Source: Moraxellaceae bacterium UBA2031 (lineage in GTDB: Bacteria > Pseudomonadota > Gammaproteobacteria > Pseudomonadales > Moraxellaceae). Taken from it: DNA of 11,357 nucleotides. Below the pieces are notes generated by a model that worked only from the letters and a program-made list of their open reading frames with translations, did no database searches and was not told the DNA's origin. Positions 1 to 6,937 of this stretch are shown one piece after another (positions within the stretch are counted from its first letter, which is position 1; every line of letters begins with the position of its first letter). Where the stretch lies: contig DDBN01000116.1 in NCBI GenBank assembly GCA_002333145.1, positions 5,919 to 17,275 of the forward strand, given 5' to 3'. A program made the translations under genes and the position numbers.

Positions 1-194
1 GTCACAGACTCCGGGCCACCGGAAAGGATGATGCCCTTCGGATTAAAAGCACGGACTTCGTCATCGGTCATGTCGAAGGCACGCAATTCGCAATACACAC
101 CCAGTTCACGCACACGGCGGGCAATGAGTTGTGAGTACTGGGAACCGAAGTCCAAGATCAGGATACGGTGGGCATGAATGTCGTGCTGGCTCAT
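1..194 (-). CDS. guaA: GMP synthase (glutamine-hydrolysing), N-terminal part, cut by window edge
   Basis: GuaA aminates XMP to GMP in the cytosol, using glutamine and ATP. Only the first 64 codons are present, because the gene runs off the left edge. They show the start of the class I glutamine amidotransferase domain: ILILDFGSQYSQLIARRVRE (about residues 11-30) and GIILSGGPESV (about residues 54-64), both hallmarks of GuaA. The catalytic Cys and the ATP-pyrophosphatase domain lie outside the window. The ATG at 194 is preceded by GGAAG (201-205) with a 6-base spacer, so this start is well supported. It lies downstream of guaB and the small ORF at 283-438 on the same strand, the usual guaBA order, with a perfect hairpin 22 bases upstream of the start codon. 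Recognition is by family motif and is near certain. Confidence 0.96.
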   Translation of the reverse strand, partial: MSQHDIHAHRILILDFGSQYSQLIARRVRELGVYCELRAFDMTDDEVRAFNPKGIILSGGPESV

Positions 195-216
195 CGGTGT
201 CTTCCGGAAAATGCGA

Positions 217-234
217 ACGGGGCACAAGCCCCGT
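217..234 (-). other. Perfect 7-bp hairpin in the leader of guaA
   Basis: ACGGGGC and GCCCCGT form a perfect, GC-rich inverted repeat around a 4-base loop. On the minus (transcribed) strand the stem is followed by TCGCATTTTCC, so there is a short T run, but it begins 5 bases after the stem and is only 4 T long. That is weak for an intrinsic terminator. The stem ends 22 bases before the guaA ATG and leaves the Shine-Dalgarno GGAAG free. It could be a leaky terminator/attenuator that lowers guaA relative to guaB, an mRNA stabiliser or processing site, or have no role. The structure is seen directly; the role is inferred. Confidence 0.5.
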
Positions 235-282
235 CGAGAAACATTGTCTATTTATGCTTGGAGCGGATCATGAGTCTGTCGA

Positions 283-438
283 CTAATGATGGCCGTCTCT
301 GCGCTCCCGAGAAGCAGCTGCTTCATCGTTTGCCTGCAGGAACGCCACCAGCTTTACCAGTCCGACATGCGTGGCCACTACAATCAGTGCCGCCATCGCT
401 ACTGCCGCCCACCACTGCTCGCGAAGCAATTCGATCAT
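283..438 (-). CDS. Small single-pass membrane protein (51 aa) between guaB and guaA
   Basis: I do not recognise this protein. The frame starts with ATG at 438, two bases after the guaB stop codon (441-443), and ends with TAG at 283-285, giving 51 residues. It begins MIELLREQWWAAVAMAALIV. A hydrophobic stretch from about residue 9 to 34 could span the membrane once, and the tail (about 36-51) is polar and charged with RERRDGHH at the end. No clear Shine-Dalgarno precedes it, so translation would depend on coupling to guaB termination. Its support is position (it fills most of the guaB-guaA gap, on the same strand) and a membrane-like composition with clean start and stop. Chance cannot be excluded for a frame this short. 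A function tied to purine metabolism is not implied by the sequence. Confidence 0.55.
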   Translation of the reverse strand: MIELLREQWWAAVAMAALIVVATHVGLVKLVAFLQANDEAAASRERRDGHH

Positions 439-440
439 GA

Positions 441-1910
441 TCAGCCGATACGGTAGTTAGGCGATTCTTTAGTAATGGTCACGTCATGAACATGCGATTC
501 TTTCATGCCCGCCGACGTGATTTTCACAAACTTCGGATTGACGCGCATCGCCTCGATATCCGCTGAGCCTGTGTAGCCCATGGAGGAGCGCAGTCCACCC
601 ATCATCTGGTGAACGATGCCACTCATAGGGCCCTTGTAAGCAACGCGACCTTCGATACCTTCCGGCACCAGCTTTTCGACACCCGCGGCGGCATCTTGGA
701 AATAACGGTCTGCGGAACCACCGCCACGCTGTGCCATGGCACCAAGCGAGCCCATGCCGCGATAGGCCTTGTAGTAACGACCCTGGAACAGCTCAACCTC
801 ACCCGGCGCCTCTTCGGTGCCGGCGAGTAGCGAACCCACCATGATGACATGCGCGCCAGCAGCGATAGCCTTGGCGATATCACCGGAGTAGCGGATACCA
901 CCATCAGCAATCAACGGAATCTGGTTTTTCAGGGCGCGTGCGACCAGATCGATGGCGGAAATTTGCGGCACGCCAATACCGGCCACAATACGCGTAGTGC
1001 AGATGGAGCCTGGACCAATACCAACTTTAACGGCATCGGCACCAGCATCCAAAAGAGCGAGTGCCGCATCACCCGTCGCGATATTGCCGCCAATCACCTG
1101 CATGTTCGGATAGTTTTTCTTGATCCATGCTACGCGGTCGATCACGCCACGACTGTGCCCATGGGCGGTATCCACCACCAGCACATCAACACCCGCCTCG
1201 ATCAGCGCCTCCGCACGGGCCTCTGTTTCAGGGCCGGTACCAACAGCGGCACCAACACGCAGACGCCCTTGGTCATCCTTGCAGGCATTTGGATAAAGCT
1301 CAGCCTTGCGGAAATCATTAACAGTAATAAGCCCTTTGAGCTTGTAGTCGTCATCTATCACCAGCACTTTTTCGATACGGTGCTGATGCAATAATTCCTT
1401 GATGCGCTCGTGTGACTCGCCTTCCTTGACCGTCACCAGCCGCTCTTTTGGCGTCATGATGTTGGATACAGGTTGATCCAGCCGGGTCTCGAAGCGCACA
1501 TCACGACCCGTGACGATACCCACGAGGTCATTACCCACCACTACCGGCACGCCAGAGAAGCGATTGGCTTTGGTCAGCTCGATCAGATCACCAACGGTCG
1601 TATTCGGACCCACCGTAATGGGGTCCTTGACCATGCCCGCCTCGTACTTCTTGACGCTGCGGACTTCATTGGCCTGGGAGGCGATATCCATGTTTTTGTG
1701 CAGAATGCCAATCCCGCCTTCCTGAGCCATGGCAATCGCCATACGCGCTTCGGTCACGGTATCCATCGCGGCCGAGACCAGAGGGATATTCAAGGAAATA
1801 CCACGCGTAAAGCGGGTTTTCAGGCAGACGTCCTTGGGCAGGACATCGGAATAAGCCGGCAGCAGGAGGACATCGTCAAAGGTGAGCGCTTCCTGAACAA
1901 TCTCGAGCAT
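441..1910 (-). CDS. guaB: Inosine-5'-monophosphate dehydrogenase
   Basis: GuaB oxidises IMP to XMP with NAD+, the rate-limiting first step toward GMP, as a cytosolic tetramer/octamer. The protein is 489 residues, the normal length. It opens with EALTFDDVLLLPAYS. A tandem CBS (Bateman) pair spans about residues 93-208 (VKDPITVGPN, GIVTGRDVRF, IMTPKERLVTV, GLITVNDFRK). The catalytic loop GPGSICTTRIVAGIGVPQ carries Cys304, ADGGIR (335-340) binds the IMP phosphate, and Arg402-Tyr403 in SADRYF is the mobile-flap dyad. All key residues are intact. The ATG at 1910 matches the family N-terminus. An in-frame ATG 17 codons upstream (1961) is rejected because it would lie upstream of the likely -10 element. 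The Shine-Dalgarno is poor (GGTGTCCCCC before ATG). Gene order guaB, small ORF, guaA indicates an operon. Confidence 0.98.
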   Translation of the reverse strand: MLEIVQEALTFDDVLLLPAYSDVLPKDVCLKTRFTRGISLNIPLVSAAMDTVTEARMAIAMAQEGGIGILHKNMDIASQANEVRSVKKYEAGMVKDPITVGPNTTVGDLIELTKANRFSGVPVVVGNDLVGIVTGRDVRFETRLDQPVSNIMTPKERLVTVKEGESHERIKELLHQHRIEKVLVIDDDYKLKGLITVNDFRKAELYPNACKDDQGRLRVGAAVGTGPETEARAEALIEAGVDVLVVDTAHGHSRGVIDRVAWIKKNYPNMQVIGGNIATGDAALALLDAGADAVKVGIGPGSICTTRIVAGIGVPQISAIDLVARALKNQIPLIADGGIRYSGDIAKAIAAGAHVIMVGSLLAGTEEAPGEVELFQGRYYKAYRGMGSLGAMAQRGGGSADRYFQDAAAGVEKLVPEGIEGRVAYKGPMSGIVHQMMGGLRSSMGYTGSADIEAMRVNPKFVKITSAGMKESHVHDVTITKESPNYRIG

Positions 1911-1949
1911 GGGGGACACCAGACAAAGGGGGGCAAAAGCAAGGGAACG

Positions 1950-1978
1950 ATTATAAAGCAAAGCCCCGCAGGGTTGAA
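1950..1978 (-). promoter_or_regulatory. Probable sigma70 promoter of guaB
   Basis: On the minus strand a perfect TATAAT occupies 1955-1950, about 40 bases before the guaB start. A poor -35 candidate, TTCAAC (1978-1973), sits 17 bases upstream, so the promoter would rely mainly on its -10 or on an activator. Transcription would start near 1943-1941, giving a leader of roughly 33 bases. The -35 candidate falls just after the stop codon of the upstream 70-codon gene (1983-1985), so guaB probably has its own promoter. No convincing PurR-type operator was seen. The -10 is seen directly; activity is inferred. Confidence 0.5.
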
Positions 1979-1982
1979 CCCG

Positions 1983-2195
1983 TTACTGCTGCTCTGGCTG
2001 GCTATCTGGGTTTATCTCGGAGAGCTGCTTGGCCTGACGTGCCATTTGTTCGTCCACCTGCTCCTGTACGGCAGACGCCCGCTGTTCCATCTGCTGATAA
2101 GCCTGTGGATCACTCCCTCCTTTATCTTTCCCCATAAGAGAGACAATCAACCACGCCATTACCAGCAGTGTCACCATCAAGGAAACCATTCGCAT
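1983..2195 (-). CDS. Small membrane-anchored coiled-coil protein (70 aa), unknown function
   Basis: The function is not recognised. Residues 1-21 (MRMVSLMVTLLVMAWLIVSL and the next Met) form one hydrophobic N-terminal segment. This is followed by a short charged turn (GKDKGGSDP) and then a polar, Gln/Glu-rich stretch at about 31-60 that reads as an amphipathic helix or short coiled coil (QQMEQRASAVQEQVDEQMAR), ending in a Pro/Gln-rich tail. This predicts a single-pass inner-membrane protein with a soluble helical domain, probably periplasmic. The start is well supported: GGAG lies 7 bases before the ATG at 2195. It lies upstream of guaB and downstream of the DUF4124-like gene on the same strand, separated from the latter by 123 bases. 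No strong terminator was seen after its stop. Confidence 0.75.
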   Translation of the reverse strand: MRMVSLMVTLLVMAWLIVSLMGKDKGGSDPQAYQQMEQRASAVQEQVDEQMARQAKQLSEINPDSQPEQQ

Positions 2196-2318
2196 GATCA
2201 GACTCCATAACGTAAAGCCCCTGCCCAGCTGAACAGAGTGATTTATTGCACACTAACAGATAGCGGCTAGACACTCTTGGCCCTGTCACCCCAACGGATT
2301 AAGGTGATTGACGAAGTG
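2196..2318. other. Intergenic stretch between two small envelope genes, nothing convincing seen
   Basis: These 123 bases separate the DUF4124-like gene from the 70-codon gene, both on the minus strand. A GTGACA (-35-like) is present on the minus strand, but no -10 at an acceptable distance follows it. TGAC/GTCA close to the DUF4124-like stop could form a 4-bp stem but has no T tract. A promoter for the 70-codon gene may be here, but I cannot point to it. Confidence 0.4.
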
Positions 2319-2693
2319 TCAGAAGTCCCTCTTAGCGTCCCTGTTTTCCCTCATGGTCTGGGCATTTTTCTCAAGCTCATTTCGCAAGTTCATAATTTCA
2401 TTTCCGGCTGGCTTACTCCCACCAGCCCCGTCTGGAGCCACAAGTGGAGCGCGGACTGCTTCTACAATAGTGGTCTTGCTACCATCGTAGATCACCGCCT
2501 TACTGTTTTTACTTGGCTCTTGGGTAAACTGTGGGACACCCTGCTTATCCACCGTGTGATAGAGAACATCAGGTGGCGGTGGGGGCTGTACCGCCGATAA
2601 CAGGGACTGCAACCACCCCAATATCCTGCCCTGTTGATTCCAGCCCACCACCAGTGCTGTTATTACCAGCAAAAACACCACACTTCGATTCAT
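2319..2693 (-). CDS. Membrane-anchored DUF4124-like protein (124 aa)
   Basis: The N-terminus (about residues 4-17, VVFLLVITALVVGW) is an uncleaved signal anchor or signal peptide. It is followed by an Arg-containing amphipathic segment and a run of five prolines (37-41). Residues about 44-62, LYHTVDKQGVPQFTQEPSK, resemble the DUF4124 pattern (a Y/K-W-x-D-xx-G-x-x-xY/F-S/T-x-xP motif found in many small proteobacterial envelope proteins), with the usual Trp absent. The C-terminal 30 residues are charged and helical (MNLRNELEKNAQTMREN). It is probably a periplasmic or inner-membrane protein of unknown role. The ATG at 2693 has GGAA/GGAAG sequence just upstream. It is divergent from xseA, with 123 bases between the two start codons. 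The family assignment is by pattern only and is moderate. Confidence 0.7.
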   Translation of the reverse strand: MNRSVVFLLVITALVVGWNQQGRILGWLQSLLSAVQPPPPPDVLYHTVDKQGVPQFTQEPSKNSKAVIYDGSKTTIVEAVRAPLVAPDGAGGSKPAGNEIMNLRNELEKNAQTMRENRDAKRDF

Positions 2694-2752
2694 TCTTCCA
2701 TTCCGTCAAACAAAGACATTCTAGTGATAACGTCTGAAACACTGCGCAGATG

Positions 2753-2782
2753 CTGCCATGATAACCATCATCAGACTAGAAT
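2753..2782 (+). promoter_or_regulatory. Candidate sigma70 promoter of the xseA operon
   Basis: In the divergent region before xseA, CTGCCA (2753-2758, 4 of 6 to the -35 consensus) and TAGAAT (2777-2782, 5 of 6 to the -10 consensus) are 18 bases apart. Initiation near 2789 would give a leader of about 28 bases before the ATG at 2817. A mirror TAGAAT on the minus strand (2723-2718) may serve the divergent DUF4124-like gene but lacks a visible -35. This is a motif match only. Confidence 0.35.
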
Positions 2783-2816
2783 CGCCCGAGACAAGATCAA
2801 CGATGATAACCCCGGA

Positions 2817-4145
2817 ATGACTACACAGCGCCAGATCCTCTCCGTCACGCTGCTCAATGAGCATGTGCGAAATTTGCTGGAAAACAGCTTTCCCAACCTT
2901 TGGGTGGAGGGTGAAATCTCCAATCTGTCCCAGCCGTCTTCCGGGCACCTCTACTTCACGCTCAAGGACAGCGGCGCCCAGATTCGGGCGGCAATGTTTC
3001 GGGGCAACAACCGCTCCCTAAACTTTGTGCCCAAGAATGGCCAGCATGTTGTGGTTAAAGCCAAACTCAGCCTGTACGCCGCGCGCGGGGACTACCAGCT
3101 GATTGTCGAGCAGATGGAGGAGGCGGGTTTAGGGGCACTACGACGTGCCTTTGACCTACTGCGCCTGCGCCTGCAAGAGGAAGGTTTGTTTGATGCAGAG
3201 CGCAAGCGCCCTCTGCCCTCCACCATCAGGCATCTGATTGTGATCACCTCACCCACCGGTGCGGCCATCCGCGACATTCTTTCCGTGCTAAATAGACGCT
3301 TCCCTGGGCTCCCCGTCACCATCATCCCTGTGCCCGTTCAGGGAAACGATGCCGCTCCCGCCATCGCTCATGCCATTTCTGTCGCCAATCATGAGCCTGA
3401 CGTTGATGCCATCTTGATTTCCCGAGGCGGTGGTTCACTGGAAGACCTGTGGGCCTTCAATGAAGAGATTGTTGCGCGCGCGATTGCCGACAGCCGCTTA
3501 CCGATCATTAGTGGTGTGGGTCATGAAACCGATTTTACGATTGCTGATTTTGTGGCTGACGTTCGCGCCCCAACACCTTCTGCCGCGGCCGAGCTGTTAA
3601 GCCCGAACAGAGACGAAATACTCGATACGCTAAGAGGCTTTGAGTCGCTACTCACTCGTGCTTGGCGGCAGCGATTGGCCCGTCATCAGCAGCAACTGGC
3701 TCATCTTCGTGCCCGCCTGCGTCACCCTGGACAGCGTCTGCGTGATTTATCACAGCGGTTGGATGAGCTAGAACTGCGCCTGCGTCGTGCTCAGGATCAG
3801 CTACTGCGCAGGCGCCTGCAAACGCTGGCACAGCTGATATCCCGCCTACGGGCGCGTCACCCCGGGCAACAGCTTCCTGCCCTGCAAGCCCAACTGACCA
3901 ATGCACAACAGCGGCTACAAAACGGACTTAAACATGTACTGCAAGATCGGCGTCAACGCCTAGGTCATTTGGCTGAGCGCACACAATTGGCAAGCCCACT
4001 CGCCATCTTGGCGCGCGGCTATGCTGTCGTCGAAGGCCCCGAGGGAGTCGTCCGGGACAGTCGCCAGATTCAGATCGGCGAACGCATCACAACGCGGCTT
4101 GCTTATGGCAAGCTGGTCGCTACCGTTACGGAGACACTGGAATGA
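2817..4145 (+). CDS. xseA: Exodeoxyribonuclease VII large subunit
   Basis: XseA, with several copies of XseB, forms exonuclease VII, which degrades single-stranded DNA from both ends into oligonucleotides in the cytosol. The protein is 442 residues, close to the family norm. The N-terminal OB-fold (about 5-100) includes the typical LWVEGEISNLSQPSSGHLYF. The catalytic domain carries SRGGGSLEDLWAFN (202-215) and GVGHETDFTIADFVADVRAP (233-252), both intact. A long Arg/Gln/Leu-rich coiled coil (about 265-395), the XseB docking arm, is followed by the conserved LASPLAILARGYAVV. The ATG at 2817 gives the family N-terminus; a 61-codon upstream open extension has none of the conserved sequence. The Shine-Dalgarno is weak (CCCCGGA). 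It overlaps the next gene by ATGA. No xseB is visible in the window. Confidence 0.97.
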   Translation: MTTQRQILSVTLLNEHVRNLLENSFPNLWVEGEISNLSQPSSGHLYFTLKDSGAQIRAAMFRGNNRSLNFVPKNGQHVVVKAKLSLYAARGDYQLIVEQMEEAGLGALRRAFDLLRLRLQEEGLFDAERKRPLPSTIRHLIVITSPTGAAIRDILSVLNRRFPGLPVTIIPVPVQGNDAAPAIAHAISVANHEPDVDAILISRGGGSLEDLWAFNEEIVARAIADSRLPIISGVGHETDFTIADFVADVRAPTPSAAAELLSPNRDEILDTLRGFESLLTRAWRQRLARHQQQLAHLRARLRHPGQRLRDLSQRLDELELRLRRAQDQLLRRRLQTLAQLISRLRARHPGQQLPALQAQLTNAQQRLQNGLKHVLQDRRQRLGHLAERTQLASPLAILARGYAVVEGPEGVVRDSRQIQIGERITTRLAYGKLVATVTETLE

Positions 4146-4957
4146 CCCGGCTGCTTATTCTGATTGCGCTAATCTGCAGCACCTCAGTTTGGGCGCTCCC
4201 GCAAGAAAGCCGTGTGCCCGGGGGAATTGCTCTGCTTCGTCTCCCCACCCTTCCTGAAGGTGCTCGTCTTACCCTGAAAGGTAACCCCGTATGGACGCTG
4301 CCATCCGAAAAAGGAGAACAGATTGCCATCATCGGTATTCCTTTGGATACACCAGCTGGCGAACTGGCTCTGCAAATAGAATCGTCGACAGGCAACCAAC
4401 AGATCGACGTCACCGTCGATGCCAAGGACTACCCGGAACAGCGCATCACACTGCCCACCCAAAAGCACGTTACGCCATCGGAAGAAAATCTGGCTCGCTA
4501 CGCCCGTGAGGCCCGCGAACAACTGGCCATATACCAGAGCTTCAATACTACTGGCAGCAACTGGCCAACCTTTATCATCCCTGTGCGCGGCCCTTACAGC
4601 AGCCCCTTTGGCTTGCGTCGGTTTTTCAATAATGAGCCACGGGCGCCCCATGCTGGGCTGGATATTGCCGCGCCTGCCGGGCTAGCCGTGCAAGCGCCCG
4701 CTGACGGGGTAGTCGCACAAACCGGTGATTACTTTTTTAATGGCCGAACCGTAATGATTGATCATGGCAATGGCCTGATCTCCATGCTCTGCCACCTGAG
4801 CAAAATCAGCGTGCAAAAAGACCAACAAATAAAAAGAGGAGACGTTATCGGCAAAGTCGGCAAAACCGGGCGCGCCACCGGCCCCCATCTGCATTGGACC
4901 GTCAGCCTCAACAATGCCCGTGTCGATCCAATACTGCTACTGCCTGCTGCACCATGA
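4142..4957 (+). CDS. Secreted M23 (LytM-type) metallopeptidase
   Basis: This is a 271-residue protein with a clean signal peptide (MTRLLILIALICSTSVWA, cleavage about residue 18). An N-terminal beta-rich domain (about 25-105) probably shields or positions the active site, as in other two-domain LytM proteins. The M23 domain (about 145-262) has all zinc-site and catalytic elements: H170 and D174 in PHAGLDIAAP, H218 in MLCHLSK, and the HxH pair H249/H251 in GPHLHW. An active enzyme rather than a degenerate regulator such as EnvC or NlpD is therefore predicted, cleaving peptidoglycan cross-links in the periplasm. The ATG overlaps the xseA stop and the TGA overlaps the next ATG (both ATGA), implying translational coupling in one operon. 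The substrate bond is not determinable from sequence. Confidence 0.92.
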   Translation: MTRLLILIALICSTSVWALPQESRVPGGIALLRLPTLPEGARLTLKGNPVWTLPSEKGEQIAIIGIPLDTPAGELALQIESSTGNQQIDVTVDAKDYPEQRITLPTQKHVTPSEENLARYAREAREQLAIYQSFNTTGSNWPTFIIPVRGPYSSPFGLRRFFNNEPRAPHAGLDIAAPAGLAVQAPADGVVAQTGDYFFNGRTVMIDHGNGLISMLCHLSKISVQKDQQIKRGDVIGKVGKTGRATGPHLHWTVSLNNARVDPILLLPAAP

Positions 4958-5631
4958 TTCAAGCGGCAATCGTCTGGCTACAGGATACTGGCCAACCTCT
5001 CGAAGCGCTTCTGCACGGACTGACCCCGTCGGAACAAGAGGAAATGTCGCGCTTTCATGATATCGGTAGAGCTCGCAGCTTTTTTCTATCACGCCTCATG
5101 CTGCGACACCTTATAAGCGAGCAGCTGACTGAGAACACCGATGTAGTTCTGAGTCGCGAGCACTCTGGTCGATTAGTAATGTCTGGAGCTCCTGGCTGGC
5201 ACATTAGTCTCAGTCATTGTTCGGGACGAGTTGCCGTCATCTTGGCCCAATCACCGTGCGGTGTGGATATTGAAGTCTTTCGTGGCGTTGCCTGGCAAAA
5301 AATCACGCGCCGCTATTTTGCGCGCAGTGAACAGGCATGGCTGGAATCACTTCCAGAGATGAAGGCAAAAAAAGCCTTCCTGCAGCTTTGGACATTAAAA
5401 GAAGCGGGCGTGAAGGCCATGGGCAAAGGCTTGGCAAATCATCTTGCCAGCCTCGCCTTTGATATCTCAGGAGAACAGCCGTGCTTGGCTACAGAAAGCA
5501 ATCAGGCCGACATGGCTTTGCATCAGACTGTTTGCGAAGAGCACATTCTTAGTGCGGCGATTATGACAAAAGAACCCGTCAGCTGGCGCCTACGCCAACT
5601 GACCATTGATACACTTGAAATCAGTGCGTAA
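4954..5631 (+). CDS. Sfp-type 4'-phosphopantetheinyl transferase
   Basis: The enzyme transfers 4'-phosphopantetheine from coenzyme A to the conserved Ser of carrier-protein domains (ACP, PCP, or lysine-pathway carrier). The protein is 225 residues, with the two-half fold of the Sfp/EntD-like group. Visible motifs are HISLSHCSG (83-91), the magnesium-binding GVDIE (103-107; D105, E107) and WTLKEAGVKAMGKGL (146-160; W146, K149, E150, K154). All are intact. The start at 4954 overlaps the M23 stop as ATGA; an in-frame ATG 20 codons upstream would sit deep inside the M23 gene and adds nothing conserved. The 3' end overlaps the DUF445 gene on the other strand by 11 bases. No polyketide, peptide synthetase or fatty-acid genes are in the window, so the carrier partner must be encoded elsewhere. 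Confidence 0.93.
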   Translation: MIQAAIVWLQDTGQPLEALLHGLTPSEQEEMSRFHDIGRARSFFLSRLMLRHLISEQLTENTDVVLSREHSGRLVMSGAPGWHISLSHCSGRVAVILAQSPCGVDIEVFRGVAWQKITRRYFARSEQAWLESLPEMKAKKAFLQLWTLKEAGVKAMGKGLANHLASLAFDISGEQPCLATESNQADMALHQTVCEEHILSAAIMTKEPVSWRLRQLTIDTLEISA

Positions 5632-6862
5632 AGCCCAGCACCAACTGCAGCCAGCCCGCAACAAAGCCCATTACACCGCCCATCACAATCACAATCCACT
5701 CATCTTCCTGAAATGCCGGGCGCAAAAGATCTTGAAACTCTTTTGCACTCATCGCTTTCATACGCGTCGAGAAGATTGAAGAAATTACTTTGCCTCGATC
5801 ACGATTGAACTGCGCATTGGAGAGTGGCTGCAAGGAAAGCAAGGCCGCTTTCTCAACAATAGTACGCTTGAGTGATGCATACCCTGTTGGGCCTACTGCT
5901 AGCTGAATCGCAGTACGTACCACACCGCCTTCCAGCAGGGGAGAAACATGCCGTCGGATAAGTGCGCGCGTTCGATCTGAATACGTTCCTGTCAGCATCT
6001 CGTTAACCAGATGCTTGAGCGAGACCATTTCTTGCGCAGCCAGCTCTGCAAATTTCTCTGCAATTTCAGGTTGGCGCTTAAGGAAAAGCCCCTGCAGACG
6101 CCAAGGCCCAATCTTGATCGGGTTTAGTGGGCGGAACACCATGGCCAATGCAATCCAGTTAGTGGCATACCCCAACACGGCGCCGTATATCGGCAAGCCC
6201 CAGTTTGAAGGATAGAAATACCACAAAAACATCTGGACAAAACCGAGCGTCAGTCCAATCCAGAAACTGGAAGTAACTACAAACGCAACCTCACGATCAC
6301 CCACATCAAGAAAGACACGGACCACAAAAGCCCTGTCGCTTTCCATCTGGCGGATCACCATACCGCGCAAGTCGATTAAATCTTCGATATTCTCGCCAAG
6401 ATCTATTACTAAGCCTTCCATCGCCTGTGGAATCTGACGACGTACACGCGCATAAACACGACGCTTAAAGCTGATTGGTAGGTTTTCCCAAAACACACGA
6501 TTCTTGTCGTGCATGATCTCGTCAACCATTTCCTCGATACGATCAATCAGCCCTTCGCTAACATGCTGGGCAATCCGCTCTGGCTCCATCTCGCGGAATA
6601 TCTCTGACAGCGACCCCAGTTTGGCAAGCGTGTTATCAACCACGATCCCGGCCATCTTGCCCGCCTTACGGGGAACAATGCCTTGCCAACCAAGCCATGG
6701 TTTTAAGACACCGACAAACTCAAGAGGATAGAACACCATTTTCATGGCGAGCCAAACATGAGCCCAAGTAACAACCGCCGCCACAATGGGAATCGTTACA
6801 AGCCCCCAGAAGTGAGGCATAGCATAAAGATGGGCCAGGAAAGCAGACAAGGCATCAATCAT
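5621..6862 (-). CDS. DUF445 family integral membrane protein (413 aa)
   Basis: DUF445 proteins are inner-membrane proteins of unknown function. The signature appears twice. Residues 32-72 (HVWLAMKMVFYPLEFVG ... IVPRKAGKMA) and 234-276 (TNWIALAMVFRPLNPIKIGP ... FLKRQPEIAEKFAELA) are diverged copies, pointing to internal duplication. Likely membrane segments lie at about 17-46, 193-215, 222-245 and 388-411, with long charged helical regions between (about 85-190, 262-385). The ATG at 6862 has no clear Shine-Dalgarno. It follows the sensor-kinase gene on the same strand after 75 bases with no good terminator, so read-through is possible, but a common function is not implied. Its stop lies inside the convergent phosphopantetheinyl transferase gene. 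Confidence 0.88.
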   Translation of the reverse strand: MIDALSAFLAHLYAMPHFWGLVTIPIVAAVVTWAHVWLAMKMVFYPLEFVGVLKPWLGWQGIVPRKAGKMAGIVVDNTLAKLGSLSEIFREMEPERIAQHVSEGLIDRIEEMVDEIMHDKNRVFWENLPISFKRRVYARVRRQIPQAMEGLVIDLGENIEDLIDLRGMVIRQMESDRAFVVRVFLDVGDREVAFVVTSSFWIGLTLGFVQMFLWYFYPSNWGLPIYGAVLGYATNWIALAMVFRPLNPIKIGPWRLQGLFLKRQPEIAEKFAELAAQEMVSLKHLVNEMLTGTYSDRTRALIRRHVSPLLEGGVVRTAIQLAVGPTGYASLKRTIVEKAALLSLQPLSNAQFNRDRGKVISSIFSTRMKAMSAKEFQDLLRPAFQEDEWIVIVMGGVMGFVAGWLQLVLGFTH

Positions 6863-6937
6863 GAAGAGGCACTACTTTTTATTATCGTTGGAAATTGACT
6901 TATTAGTCGCCCAAGCATAACAGCCTGCCGAAAGGCC

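Noticed and set aside
1931..1960. PurR-type operator in the guaB leader
   Set aside because: GCAAAAGCAAGGGAACG only partly resembles the palindromic consensus and lacks its central CG symmetry.
1911..1961. 17-codon extension of guaB
   Set aside because: The upstream ATG would sit before the likely -10 element and transcription start, and the extra residues are not part of the IMP dehydrogenase family.
849..2210. Long open frames on the plus strand opposite guaB
   Set aside because: They lie antisense to a certain guaB gene, have compositions typical of shadow frames (His/Arg rich), and show no family motif.
2634..2816. 61-codon in-frame N-terminal extension of xseA
   Set aside because: It overlaps the start of the divergent gene, has low-complexity shadow composition, and the family N-terminus begins exactly at the ATG at 2817.
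3652..3906. Open frame on the minus strand within xseA coiled-coil region
   Set aside because: It is a shadow of Arg/Gln-rich codons in the certain xseA gene; Ala/Val/Asp-rich composition and no motif.
6920..6935. Possible terminator after the sensor kinase (GCCT...AGGC)
   Set aside because: The stem is only 4 bp and no T run follows on the transcribed strand.
6863..6937. Promoter for the DUF445 gene (GATAAT-like element near its start)
   Set aside because: No -35 element at 15-19 bases could be found, so the match is not better than chance in an AT-rich stretch.
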